Assembly (NCBI GenBank): GCA_019120525.1
Contig: DWUW01000259.1
Coordinates: forward strand, 1-6,978
Direction: 5' to 3'
Length of the DNA stretch: 6,978 nt
Origin: Candidatus Eisenbergiella stercorigallinarum
Lineage (GTDB): Bacteria > Bacillota > Clostridia > Lachnospirales > Lachnospiraceae
Shown: piece after piece, positions 1-6,297 of the stretch
Position numbering within the stretch: the first letter of the stretch is position 1
Layout of the letters: each line of letters begins with the position of its first letter
Translations under genes and position numbers: made by a program
The notes under the pieces: generated by a model
What the model was told of the DNA's origin: nothing
Database searches by the model: none
What the model saw: the letters and a program-made list of their open reading frames with translations, nothing else

Positions 1-711
1 TGCGACTGGTACATCGAAATGGTGAAGCCCAGACTGCATGACACCGACGACGCGGACAGCCAGAACGCCGCTCTCTGGACGCTGAAAAATGTGCTGTTAA
101 ACGCCCTGAAGCTCCTGCATCCCTACATGCCCTTCGTCACCGAAGAGATCTTCTGCAACCTGCAGGATGAGGAGGAATCCATCATGATTTCTTCCTGGCC
201 GCAGTATAAAGAAGAATGGAACTTCCCGAAGGAAGAGGAGGAAATCACGATCCTCAAGGAAGCGGTGCGCGGCATCCGAAACGCCAGAAGCTCCATGAAC
301 GTTCCGCCCAGCAAAAAGGCCCATGTGTTCGTGGTGAGCACGGATGAGAGGATTGCATCCGCCTTCACGGAAGGAAAGCTGTTCTTCGCTTCCCTCTCCG
401 GCGCTTCCGACGTCACCATCCAGACGGATAAGACGGGAATCGCGGACGACGCGGTATCCGTGGTGATCGCGGGAGCCACGCTCTACATTCCCTTCGCGGA
501 GCTTGTGGACATCGCGCAGGAAATCGCCCGCCTGGAAAAGGAAGAGAAGCGCCTTACCGGCGAGCTCGCCCGGGTAAACGGCATGCTGACCAATGAGCGT
601 TTCCTTTCCAAGGCTCCGGAAAGCAAGATCGCCGAGGAAAAGGGCAAGCTGGAGAAATATACGCAGATGATGGAGCAGGTAAAAGAGCGCCTTGCCGCTT
701 TGAAAAGATAG
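1..711 (+). CDS. valS: Valyl-tRNA synthetase, C-terminal part (5' end outside window)
   Basis: Valyl-tRNA synthetase charges tRNA-Val with valine in the cytoplasm. The reading frame is open from base 1 (CDWYIEMVKPRL) without a start, so only the last 236 residues are present; the catalytic HIGH and KMSKS motifs lie upstream of the window. Visible are the end of the anticodon-binding helical domain, with the class I ValRS signature LLHPYMPFVTEEIF about 38 residues into the window, and at the C-terminus the charged tRNA-binding coiled-coil arm (EIARLEKEEKRL, then NERFLSKAPESKIAEEKGKL, running to the stop). That arm, with its F(L/V)xKAP motif, is typical of ValRS and absent from the related IleRS and LeuRS, which fixes the identity. 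The stop is TAG at 709-711. folC follows 103 bases downstream, a pairing common in Firmicutes. Confidence 0.95.
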   Translation, partial: CDWYIEMVKPRLHDTDDADSQNAALWTLKNVLLNALKLLHPYMPFVTEEIFCNLQDEEESIMISSWPQYKEEWNFPKEEEEITILKEAVRGIRNARSSMNVPPSKKAHVFVVSTDERIASAFTEGKLFFASLSGASDVTIQTDKTGIADDAVSVVIAGATLYIPFAELVDIAQEIARLEKEEKRLTGELARVNGMLTNERFLSKAPESKIAEEKGKLEKYTQMMEQVKERLAALKR

Positions 712-719
712 AAGGATCA

Positions 720-751
720 GACGGGGGCATCCCTTCCGGGATGTCTCCGTC
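720..751 (+). other. Strong hairpin between valS and folC, no T-run
   Basis: Bases 720-733 and 738-751 form a 14-pair stem around a TTCC loop; two of the pairs are G-U in RNA. The hairpin starts 9 bases after the valS stop. No run of T follows, so it is not a canonical intrinsic terminator. It could be a Rho-dependent or weak terminator, an mRNA-stabilising 3' end or a processing site between valS and folC. The role is inferred; only the pairing is seen. Confidence 0.5.
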
Positions 752-814
752 CTGCGTACGGCTGCCGGAGGCTGTCCGTGCATAAATGCCGTCTGGCGGT
801 GAAATGAGGAAAAT

Positions 815-2173
815 ATGAGATTCAGTTATGAAGAAGCGGTGGACTATATCCTGGACGTGCCCAGATTTACGAAAAAAAACGCGCCGGAGGATACAGCCGC
901 TTTTTATGATTATCTGGGAAGACCCGGGGAAGACGCAATGCTGGTCCATGTAGCGGGAACCAACGGAAAGGGCTCTGTCTGCTCCTATATCAGTTCAGTG
1001 CTGGAGCGGTCCGGCTTTTCTACAGGCCTTTTTACGTCTCCCCATCTGGTGGATATCCGGGAGCGGTTCCGGCTGAACGGGGAAATGATCTCCAGGGAGG
1101 AATTCGCTTCCTGCATGAACAGAGTGATGGAGGAGCTGGATGCGTTCCATGCGCAACGGGGAGAGGGGAGATACCATCCTACCTTTTTTGAGCTGCTTTT
1201 TTTTATGGGAATGCTCTGGTTCTCCGGCCGTCATGCGGAGGCCATTGTCCTGGAAACCGGTATGGGCGGGCGGCTGGATGCCACCAATGTGGTGAAAAGG
1301 CCGTCGGTCTGCGTCATTACGTCCATCGGAATGGACCACATGGAATATCTGGGCGAGACAAAGGAAAAGATCGCGGCGGAAAAAGCCGGGATCATTAAGC
1401 CGGGGGTGCCGGTGGTTTTCTGGGACGCGGATCCGGCCGTCAGCCGCGTGATCGTCGAAAAAGCGCGGGAAAAGGGTGCCGGTACGGTTGCCGTGTCGGA
1501 ACAGGACGTTGGTTTCTTCCAATTTAAGAATAAAAAGATTGATTTTTCCATGCGCTCTGAGTATTATGAATATATTAAGGTCTGCCTGCATACCCCGGCA
1601 GTCTATCAGCGGGAAAACGCGGCCCTGGCTGTGCGGGCGCTGGAAGTGTTGAACAGCGGCCTGCGGAAAAAGGACGGAGAGAAAATCCCTGTCCGGCCGG
1701 CGTGTCCGGAACCCGCAATGGAAAAGCGCATTACCCGTGAGTCAATCGAGGAAGGGCTTCTGGCGGCGCGTTGGTCCGGCCGGATGGAGGAGGTGCTGCC
1801 CGGCGTCGTGATCGACGGCGCGCACAACGAAGACGGTGTCCGTGCGTTTCTGGAAAGCGTATCACGGGACGGCTGCACGGGAAGAAGGCTTCTTCTGTTT
1901 TCCGCAGTTTCTGACAAGCGCAGCGGAAAGATGGCGGAACAGATCTTAAGGAGCGGACTCTTTTCACGGATCGCGGCGGCCCCGATGGCAAGCGGCAGAT
2001 CCCTGACAAGGACGAAGCTGGAGGAAATATGGGAAGGGAAGGCAGAACTGTATGACAGCCCGGAGGAAGGGTTCCGTGCCCTGACAGAGGACAGGGCGCC
2101 GGGAGATATGGTATATGCCGCAGGCTCCCTGTACCTGGCGGGAGAGCTTCTCGCCTGTAGGAAGGACGATTGA
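815..2173 (+). CDS. folC: Folylpolyglutamate synthase / dihydrofolate synthase
   Basis: This Mur-ligase-type ATP-dependent enzyme adds glutamate to folates (and in many bacteria to dihydropteroate), keeping folate cofactors in the cell and active. At 452 residues it is near the family's usual 420-450. Motifs seen: ATP-binding P-loop GTNGKGS at 48-54; TSPHL at 74-78; LETGMGGRLDATN at 146-158; IGMDHMEYLG at 171-180 with the metal-site His175; KAGIIKPG at 190-197, whose lysine is the carbamylated residue of the family; SGRMEEV at 321-327; the C-domain motif IDGAHNEDG at 333-341; and AAGSLYLAGE at 435-444. A charged stretch at about 283-305 (RKKDGEKIPVRP and following) looks like an insertion in the linker leading to the C-domain. 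The ATG at 815 is preceded by TGAGGA at 805-810, a short but workable ribosome site. The next gene starts 24 bases after the stop, suggesting one transcript. Whether it also has dihydrofolate synthase activity cannot be told from sequence. Confidence 0.95.
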   Translation: MRFSYEEAVDYILDVPRFTKKNAPEDTAAFYDYLGRPGEDAMLVHVAGTNGKGSVCSYISSVLERSGFSTGLFTSPHLVDIRERFRLNGEMISREEFASCMNRVMEELDAFHAQRGEGRYHPTFFELLFFMGMLWFSGRHAEAIVLETGMGGRLDATNVVKRPSVCVITSIGMDHMEYLGETKEKIAAEKAGIIKPGVPVVFWDADPAVSRVIVEKAREKGAGTVAVSEQDVGFFQFKNKKIDFSMRSEYYEYIKVCLHTPAVYQRENAALAVRALEVLNSGLRKKDGEKIPVRPACPEPAMEKRITRESIEEGLLAARWSGRMEEVLPGVVIDGAHNEDGVRAFLESVSRDGCTGRRLLLFSAVSDKRSGKMAEQILRSGLFSRIAAAPMASGRSLTRTKLEEIWEGKAELYDSPEEGFRALTEDRAPGDMVYAAGSLYLAGELLACRKDD

Positions 2174-2197
2174 CCGGATCATTCTGGAGGATATATA

Positions 2198-2368
2198 ATG
2201 CTGGATTTTGAAGAGGAACTGAAGAAATTTCATCCCAGCCTTGAAGTGGACGAGGTGGAGGAAGCGATCTATAAACATGGGCTGACGGATATCACGGATC
2301 TGCTGGTAGAGATCGAGAAGGACAGAAGGCCGCAGGAGTCGGAGAGAAATCGAGGGACGGAAGAATGA
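2198..2368 (+). CDS. Small acidic protein of unknown function (56 aa)
   Basis: I do not recognise this gene. The frame runs from ATG 2198 to TGA 2366-2368 and begins MLDFEEELKKFHPSLEVDEV. A strong ribosome site, GGAGG at 2186-2190, sits 7 bases before the start. The protein has no cysteine, signal peptide or membrane segment. Residues about 1-42 look like two or three amphipathic helices (FEEELKKF, VDEVEEAIYKH, DITDLLVEIEKD), and the last 14 residues are a charged, likely disordered tail. The stop overlaps the start of the next gene in an ATGA, the classic sign of translational coupling, and folC ends 24 bases upstream. It is therefore probably a real gene working with, or dosed with, the zinc-ribbon/TPR protein behind it. 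The strong ribosome site and tight packing argue for coding; function is unknown. Confidence 0.75.
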   Translation: MLDFEEELKKFHPSLEVDEVEEAIYKHGLTDITDLLVEIEKDRRPQESERNRGTEE

Positions 2369-3771
2369 ACTGTTATAACTGTGGGGCGCTTCTGACGGAA
2401 AACGATTTCTGTACCAGCTGCGGGGCGGATGTGAGGCATTATAAGAGGATCATCGCCCTGTCCAACATGTATTATAACGATGGACTGGAAAAGGCGAATG
2501 TGCGGGATCTTTCCGGAGCGGTCAGAAGCCTGACGGAATGCCTGAAGCTGAATAAATTCAATGTGGACGCCAGAAACCTCCTGGGGCTGGTGTATTTTGA
2601 AATGGGAGAGACCGTGAACGCCCTCAGCGAGTGGGTTTTGAGCAAAAACCTGAAGGCTGAGAAGAATATCGCGGACGATTATATCGGGTCTGTCCAGAAT
2701 AATCCGACCCAGCTGGAGAACCTGAACCAGGCGATCAAAAAATATAACCAGGCGCTGGTCTACTGCCAGCAGGGAAGCCTGGACCTGGCCGTGATCCAGC
2801 TGAAAAAGGTCCTGTCTGTCAATCCCCGCTTCCTTCGGGCACATCAGCTGTTAGCCCTGCTGTATATCCAGGCGGAGGACTGGGAAAAGGCAAGGCGGGA
2901 GCTGAACAAGTGCTGCAGGATCGATGTGCGCAATACGACCACCCTCCGTTATCTGAAAGAAGTGAGCGGAGCGATGGTGGAGGATGAGGCAAAGGGGAAT
3001 CACAGGAACCGGAAAACGGAGGAGGTCATCAAGTACCAGAGCGGGAATGAGACGATCATTCAGCCGGTCAACGTACAGGAGCCGAAAAGAAGCTTCGCGT
3101 TCCTGATCTACCTGCTGCTGGGAGCGGCCGCCGGGCTGGCTGTGGCCCTGACCCTTATCATGCCTTCAAGAATGCAGGGCCTGCGGGCCCAGCTGAATGA
3201 AGAAAGCAGGACGGTGGGAGAACAGCTGGAAAAACGCAATGCGCAGCTGAATGAGCTTCAGACGCAGGTGGAGCAGCTGGAAGCGCAGAACGCGCAGCTG
3301 GCGGAAGAGGTGAACTCTTACGCGGGAACGGACGGGACTCTGCAGACGGTGGAGGACCTTCTGAACGCGGCCTATATTTATCTGGATACGCCTGAGGATA
3401 TCGAAAGCCTTGCGCAGGCGCTGGAAGCGGTTGACGCGGAAAGCATGGATTCCGGCATTGCTTCCGAAGCATATCGGAATCTGTATGATAAGCTTCTGGA
3501 GCTTACCGGGCCGGAGATCAGCCAGGCCTGTATGGAGAGCGGGAATACGGCGTATCGGGACGGTGACTATGACGCGGCGGTTGCCGAGCTGGAACGGGCG
3601 TTCCGTTATGATGAGACCAACAGCGATGCCCTTCTTCTTCTGGGAGACGCGTACCGCAGGAACGGAGACAGCCGGAACGCGACCAGGATCTATGACCAGG
3701 TGATGGAGCTTTTCCCGAATACGGAGAACGCAAGGCGGGCGGAGAACGCGCTGGAAGAGCTGGAGGGCTGA
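2365..3771 (+). CDS. Zinc-ribbon, TPR and coiled-coil membrane protein
   Basis: No specific function is known to me. Domains of this 468-residue protein in order: a zinc ribbon at 1-22 with CxxC pairs C3/C6 and C16/C19; TPR-type helix pairs at about 29-97 and 123-200 (for example LNKFNVDARNLLGLVYFEMG and VNPRFLRAHQLLALLYIQAE); a polar linker at 201-240; one transmembrane helix at about 244-266 preceded by KR; a heptad coiled coil at about 271-319 (LNELQTQVEQLEAQNAQL); and a C-terminal TPR block at about 386-468. There is no signal peptide. The charge pattern and the zinc ribbon suggest the N-terminus is cytoplasmic and the coiled coil and last TPRs are outside, but this topology is inferred. 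The ATG overlaps the preceding small gene's stop (ATGA), with GAGGGA at 2352-2357 as ribosome site. An intrinsic terminator follows. It is likely a scaffold that joins proteins on both membrane faces. Confidence 0.88.
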   Translation: MNCYNCGALLTENDFCTSCGADVRHYKRIIALSNMYYNDGLEKANVRDLSGAVRSLTECLKLNKFNVDARNLLGLVYFEMGETVNALSEWVLSKNLKAEKNIADDYIGSVQNNPTQLENLNQAIKKYNQALVYCQQGSLDLAVIQLKKVLSVNPRFLRAHQLLALLYIQAEDWEKARRELNKCCRIDVRNTTTLRYLKEVSGAMVEDEAKGNHRNRKTEEVIKYQSGNETIIQPVNVQEPKRSFAFLIYLLLGAAAGLAVALTLIMPSRMQGLRAQLNEESRTVGEQLEKRNAQLNELQTQVEQLEAQNAQLAEEVNSYAGTDGTLQTVEDLLNAAYIYLDTPEDIESLAQALEAVDAESMDSGIASEAYRNLYDKLLELTGPEISQACMESGNTAYRDGDYDAAVAELERAFRYDETNSDALLLLGDAYRRNGDSRNATRIYDQVMELFPNTENARRAENALEELEG

Positions 3772-3837
3772 CGCCCGGCTGGCCGCCGCCTTCTCCTTCC
3801 GAAGGGATAAAGGGCAAAATTCATATTTTTTACGGAC

Positions 3838-3881
3838 AAAAGAGAACGTTACCTTAAAACAGAGGTGGTTCTCTTTTTTTT
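3838..3881 (+). terminator. Intrinsic terminator after the folC/TPR cluster
   Basis: The arm AAAAGAGAAC (3838-3847) pairs perfectly with GTTCTCTTTT (3868-3877). The 20-base loop allows a further ACC/GGT pairing, and eight T residues run from 3874 to 3881. It lies 66 bases after the TPR gene stop and 54 bases before the chosen spoIIAA start, so it separates the housekeeping transcript from the sporulation operon. Confidence 0.88.
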
Positions 3882-3935
3882 ATTTCAGGTATTCGGCCGG
3901 CTTCCATGCGGAGAATACAGAAAATGGAGGTAAAA

Positions 3936-4271
3936 GTGAAAACGTTGCAGGAAGATTTCAGGGTAATCGACAGCTGCCTGTGCATCAGAATGCCGGAAGA
4001 GGTGGATCACCACCATGCGGAGGAACTCAGCAGGATCGCAGATCACATCATCCTGGAGGAACAGGTGGAAAACGTGTTGTTTGATTTTGAGGATACCAGG
4101 TTTATGGACAGTTCCGGCATCGGGATCCTGATCGGCCGTTACCGGCTGATCTCATGCTTCGGGGGAAAGATATATGTCTCCCACACGGACCGGCAGATCC
4201 GCAGGATGATGAAGATGTCCGGCGTACAGAAGATCGTTGAGATCGCGGACGGAGCCTGGGATGATCAATAA
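3936..4271 (+). CDS. spoIIAA: Anti-sigma F factor antagonist SpoIIAA
   Basis: SpoIIAA is the anti-anti-sigma factor of the sigma-F switch. Unphosphorylated, it binds SpoIIAB and frees sigma-F in the forespore; SpoIIAB phosphorylates it to inactivate it, and the phosphatase SpoIIE restores it. The 111-residue STAS-domain protein matches the Bacillus protein (117 aa) along its length: LCIRMPEEVDHHHAEEL near the N-terminus, then FMDSSGIGILIGRY at 56-69. The phosphorylated serine corresponds to S59 of D58-S59-S60. I chose GTG 3936 because GGAGG lies at 3926-3930, 5 bases before it, and the resulting N-terminus fits the family. The in-frame ATG 3906 would add 10 residues but has no ribosome site. 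The operon order spoIIAA-spoIIAB-sigF confirms the call. Its promoter must lie between the terminator and base 3925, but I find no convincing sigma-H match there. Confidence 0.96.
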   Translation: MKTLQEDFRVIDSCLCIRMPEEVDHHHAEELSRIADHIILEEQVENVLFDFEDTRFMDSSGIGILIGRYRLISCFGGKIYVSHTDRQIRRMMKMSGVQKIVEIADGAWDDQ

Positions 4272-4317
4272 GGATAAAAGCAGATTGGTTTATGAAACAT
4301 TTCGCGTGGAGGGAAAC

Positions 4318-4773
4318 ATGAAGAATGAGATGAGGATGGAATTTGACGCTGTTTCGGAAAATGAAGGGTTCGCGCGTGTGGCGGCGGCCGCGTTCGTCGC
4401 GCCGCTGGATCCTACCCTGGAAGAGGCGGCGGATATCAGGACGGCTGTTTCGGAGGCGGTCACGAACGTGGTGATCCATGCTTATCCGGACTGGCCAAAG
4501 GAGCGTCCGAGGAAGGTGGAGATGCGCTGCCGCGTTGATGGGGACGTATTACATATAGAGATAGCGGACCAGGGAATCGGGATTTTGGATGTGGAGAAAG
4601 CCATGGAACCACTGTATTCCACCTGCCCGGACAAAGACCGGTCCGGAATGGGCTTCGCTTTCATGGAAGCGTTTATGGACGACCTTGAGGTAGAATCCGC
4701 CGTGGGCCAGGGAACCGTGGTGCGGATGAAAAAGAAGCTTGGGACGCAGCCCTTCCTGGAAGAAGAGGAGTGA
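4318..4773 (+). CDS. spoIIAB: Anti-sigma F factor / serine kinase SpoIIAB
   Basis: SpoIIAB dimers bind sigma-F and keep it inactive, and use ATP to phosphorylate SpoIIAA. It is a GHKL-fold ATPase of 151 residues (Bacillus: 146). Conserved features: MKNEM start and ENEGFARVAAAAF at 14-26 with R20; the N-box SEAVTNVVIHAY at 45-56 with catalytic E46 and Mg-binding N50; the G1 box ADQGIGI at 83-89 with nucleotide-binding D84; and the RSGMGF motif at 108-113. An acidic tail, EEEE, ends the protein. The frame is open further upstream to ATG 4237 inside spoIIAA, but ATG 4318 is preferred: GGAGGG at 4308-4313 lies 4 bases upstream and the protein then starts exactly as the family does. The gap from spoIIAA is 46 bases, and sigF starts 12 bases after the stop in the same reading frame. 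Confidence 0.97.
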   Translation: MKNEMRMEFDAVSENEGFARVAAAAFVAPLDPTLEEAADIRTAVSEAVTNVVIHAYPDWPKERPRKVEMRCRVDGDVLHIEIADQGIGILDVEKAMEPLYSTCPDKDRSGMGFAFMEAFMDDLEVESAVGQGTVVRMKKKLGTQPFLEEEE

Positions 4774-4785
4774 AGGAGAGACGGC

Positions 4786-5526
4786 GTGAATGAGATATCA
4801 GTGCTGATGAAACAGGCGCAGGAAGGCGACTGTAAAGCCAGAGAAGTACTGATAGAGAAAAACCTGGGGCTGGTGCGCCATATCGTGAAGCGGTTTGCCG
4901 GGCGCGGATATGACATGGAGGATCTGTTCCAGATCGGCTGCATTGGCCTGATCAAGGCGATAGACAAGTTTGACCTGTCTTATGAAGTACGTTTTTCCAC
5001 CTATGCGGTTCCCATGATCACAGGCGAGATCAAACGCTTCCTGCGCGACGACGGCCTGATCCGTGTGAGCCGGACGCTGAAGGAAAACGGCTGGAAGGTG
5101 AATCAGGCGGCGCAGAAGCTTGCGCACAGCCTGGGCAGGGACGCCACACTTACGGAGATCGCGGAAGAAACAGGGCTGGACAGGGAAGCGGTGGTGCTCG
5201 CCATGGAAGCGGGCGTGGAGGTGGAATCCATCTACAAGACAGTCTATCAGTCGGATGGAAATGAGATCCGGCTGCTGGATAAGGTGGCCTCTGCCGGAAC
5301 GGCGGACGGATGGGAGGATGAAGAAAAGGATCGGCTTCTGGACCACATGCTCCTTGTACAGCTGCTGGGGGAACTTCCGGAAGCGCAGCAGGAACTGATC
5401 CGGATGCGTTATTTTGAGGATATGACGCAGACCGAGGTGGCGGGAAGGCTTGGGATCAGCCAGGTCCAGGTGAGCCGCCTGGAGAAAAAGATCCTTCTTG
5501 CCATGCGCCGCAGGGCCTTATGCTGA
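4786..5526 (+). CDS. sigF: RNA polymerase sporulation sigma factor F
   Basis: Sigma-F is the first compartment-specific sigma factor of sporulation, active in the forespore after asymmetric division and held off by SpoIIAB until then. The 246 residues show region 2 with LIEKNLGLVRHIVKRF (22-37), DLFQIGCIGLIKAIDKFD (46-63) and FSTYAVPMITGEIKRFLRDDG (70-90); region 3 from about 92 to 165; and a region 4.2 helix-turn-helix TQTEVAGRLGISQVQVSRLE (214-233). Sigma-G is a close relative, but the position behind spoIIAA-spoIIAB and the LIEKN and RDDG segments favour sigma-F. The start is GTG 4786 with AAGGAGAG just upstream (about 4773-4780). A TGA in frame at 4771-4773 (the spoIIAB stop) rules out an earlier start, so the N-terminus is about 14 residues shorter than in Bacillus. 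It is translated right behind its inhibitor, which suits balanced production. Confidence 0.96.
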   Translation: MNEISVLMKQAQEGDCKAREVLIEKNLGLVRHIVKRFAGRGYDMEDLFQIGCIGLIKAIDKFDLSYEVRFSTYAVPMITGEIKRFLRDDGLIRVSRTLKENGWKVNQAAQKLAHSLGRDATLTEIAEETGLDREAVVLAMEAGVEVESIYKTVYQSDGNEIRLLDKVASAGTADGWEDEEKDRLLDHMLLVQLLGELPEAQQELIRMRYFEDMTQTEVAGRLGISQVQVSRLEKKILLAMRRRALC

Positions 5527-5539
5527 GCAGGCCGGAGAA

Positions 5540-5574
5540 CGGATCCCGGAGCTTCGCGCGAAAAGGGGGATCCG
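5540..5574 (+). repeat. Inverted repeat after sigF
   Basis: CGGATCCC (5540-5547) pairs perfectly with GGGATCCG (5567-5574), and the loop contains the 10-base palindrome TTCGCGCGAA (5553-5562). It starts 14 bases after the sigF stop. No T-run follows, so it is not a standard intrinsic terminator; it may slow read-through from spoIIA into spoVA or protect the sigF mRNA 3' end. Only the symmetry is seen. Confidence 0.5.
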
Positions 5575-5590
5575 CTTAGAAGCCCTTCTG

Positions 5591-5620
5591 GAATAAGCCG
5601 GGGAAGAAACGTCCATACTG
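5591..5620 (+). promoter_or_regulatory. Sigma-G-type forespore promoter for spoVAA-spoVAB
   Basis: The -35 element GAATA (5591-5595) fits the sigma-G consensus GHATR fully. The -10 element CATACTG (5614-5620) fits CATWHTA at six of seven bases, and the spacer is 18 bases, the preferred length. Transcription would start near 5627, about 40 bases before the spoVAA start. In Bacillus the spoVA operon is transcribed by sigma-G in the forespore, which supports the call. Sigma-F recognises related sites, so some activity with sigma-F is possible. Confidence 0.75.
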
Positions 5621-5634
5621 TAGAGAAAGAACTG

Positions 5635-5654
5635 CGGGGCCGGTATGGGCCCCG
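5635..5654 (+). other. GC-only hairpin in the spoVAA leader
   Basis: CGGGGCC (5635-5641) and GGCCCCG (5648-5654) can form seven G-C pairs around a 6-base loop. The stem ends 1 base before the ribosome binding site AAAGGA (5656-5661). It falls within the leader expected from the sigma-G promoter. It might stabilise the message or affect ribosome access; this is inference. Confidence 0.45.
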
Positions 5655-5667
5655 GAAAGGATGGGAC

Positions 5668-6297
5668 ATGACGGGACAGAAAACGCTGTATCTGAAGCTG
5701 GAGCGCAGGGTGGAAACACAGAAGACGGTTATCCGGCTCGGCGATCTGGGAAAGCTGGTCTGCGCGGACCCGGGAAGCCTGAAAGCGGCAAAAGACATGA
5801 AGATCTGCGGCTTCAGCGGCAAACGGCAGGAACGCTGCGTCATCAGCGTGATGAAGATCCTGGAGGAGCTGCAGAAGCTTCAGCCGTCCCTGGAGGTACA
5901 GAATATCGGGGAAACAGAGGTGATCGTGGAACGGCCGGCGGGGAAGGAAAGCGGGCTATGGCAGTGGCTGAAGACCGTTTTTGTCTGCCTGATCTGCTTT
6001 TTCGGACCGGCATTTACCCTCATGGCCTTTCACAATGATATCGGGATCGGCGACGTGTTCGGAAAAATATACGGGATGGCGACGGGAAAATCCGCAGACG
6101 GCGTTACCGTTCTGGAGATTTCCTATTCTGTCGGTCTTGCCGCAGGGATCCTTCTGTTTTTCAATCATGTGGGAGGGAGAAGGATCACAAAGGATCCGAC
6201 TCCCATTGAGGTAGAAATGCGTATCTACGAGGATCAGGTGAATGGCGCCCTGGTGGAAAACGCGGACAGAGAGGGGGAAATGATCGATGCTTCCTGA
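5668..6297 (+). CDS. spoVAA: Stage V sporulation protein AA
   Basis: SpoVAA is part of the SpoVA protein set in the forespore inner membrane, needed for uptake of dipicolinic acid during sporulation and linked to its release in germination. The 209 residues match the family's usual length (about 206). A soluble N-terminal domain at 1-95 (LRLGDLGKLV-like region, then VQNIGETEVIVERP at 78-90) is followed by a transmembrane helix at about 100-121, the AFHNDIGIGDVFGKIYGMATG segment at 120-140 seen in a like form in Bacillus, a second membrane helix at about 152-168 (ISYSVGLAAGILLFFNHVGG), and the conserved tail DPTPIEVEM at 176-184. ATG 5668 is supported by AAAGGA at 5656-5661. It sits 141 bases behind sigF with its own sigma-G-type promoter and overlaps spoVAB by 11 bases. 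Confidence 0.94.
   Translation: MTGQKTLYLKLERRVETQKTVIRLGDLGKLVCADPGSLKAAKDMKICGFSGKRQERCVISVMKILEELQKLQPSLEVQNIGETEVIVERPAGKESGLWQWLKTVFVCLICFFGPAFTLMAFHNDIGIGDVFGKIYGMATGKSADGVTVLEISYSVGLAAGILLFFNHVGGRRITKDPTPIEVEMRIYEDQVNGALVENADREGEMIDAS

Noticed and set aside
97..783. Minus-strand frame of 228 codons opposite valS
   Set aside because: The opposite strand encodes clear ValRS motifs; no ribosome site or family resemblance supports the antisense frame.
2269..2844. Minus-strand frame of 191 codons opposite the TPR gene
   Set aside because: It overlaps the zinc ribbon and first TPRs of a well-supported gene and shows no recognisable domain.
3214..3321. Repeated GCGCAGCTG-like units suggesting a DNA repeat
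   Set aside because: They reflect the coiled-coil heptads (AQLNE, AQLAE) in the TPR protein rather than a separate DNA element.
3789..3805. CCTTC/GAAGG hairpin just after the TPR gene
   Set aside because: The stem has only five pairs and no T-run directly after it; the clear terminator is at 3838-3881.
3887..3916. Sigma-H promoter for spoIIA (AGGTATT and GGAGAAT)
   Set aside because: Spacing is 4-5 bases too long and the -35 lacks the conserved A after AGG, so I did not list it as a feature.
5661..6038. Plus-strand frame of 125 codons overlapping spoVAA
   Set aside because: It is another frame of spoVAA with Arg/Gly-rich content; spoVAA itself matches its family in the main frame, so no frameshift is needed.
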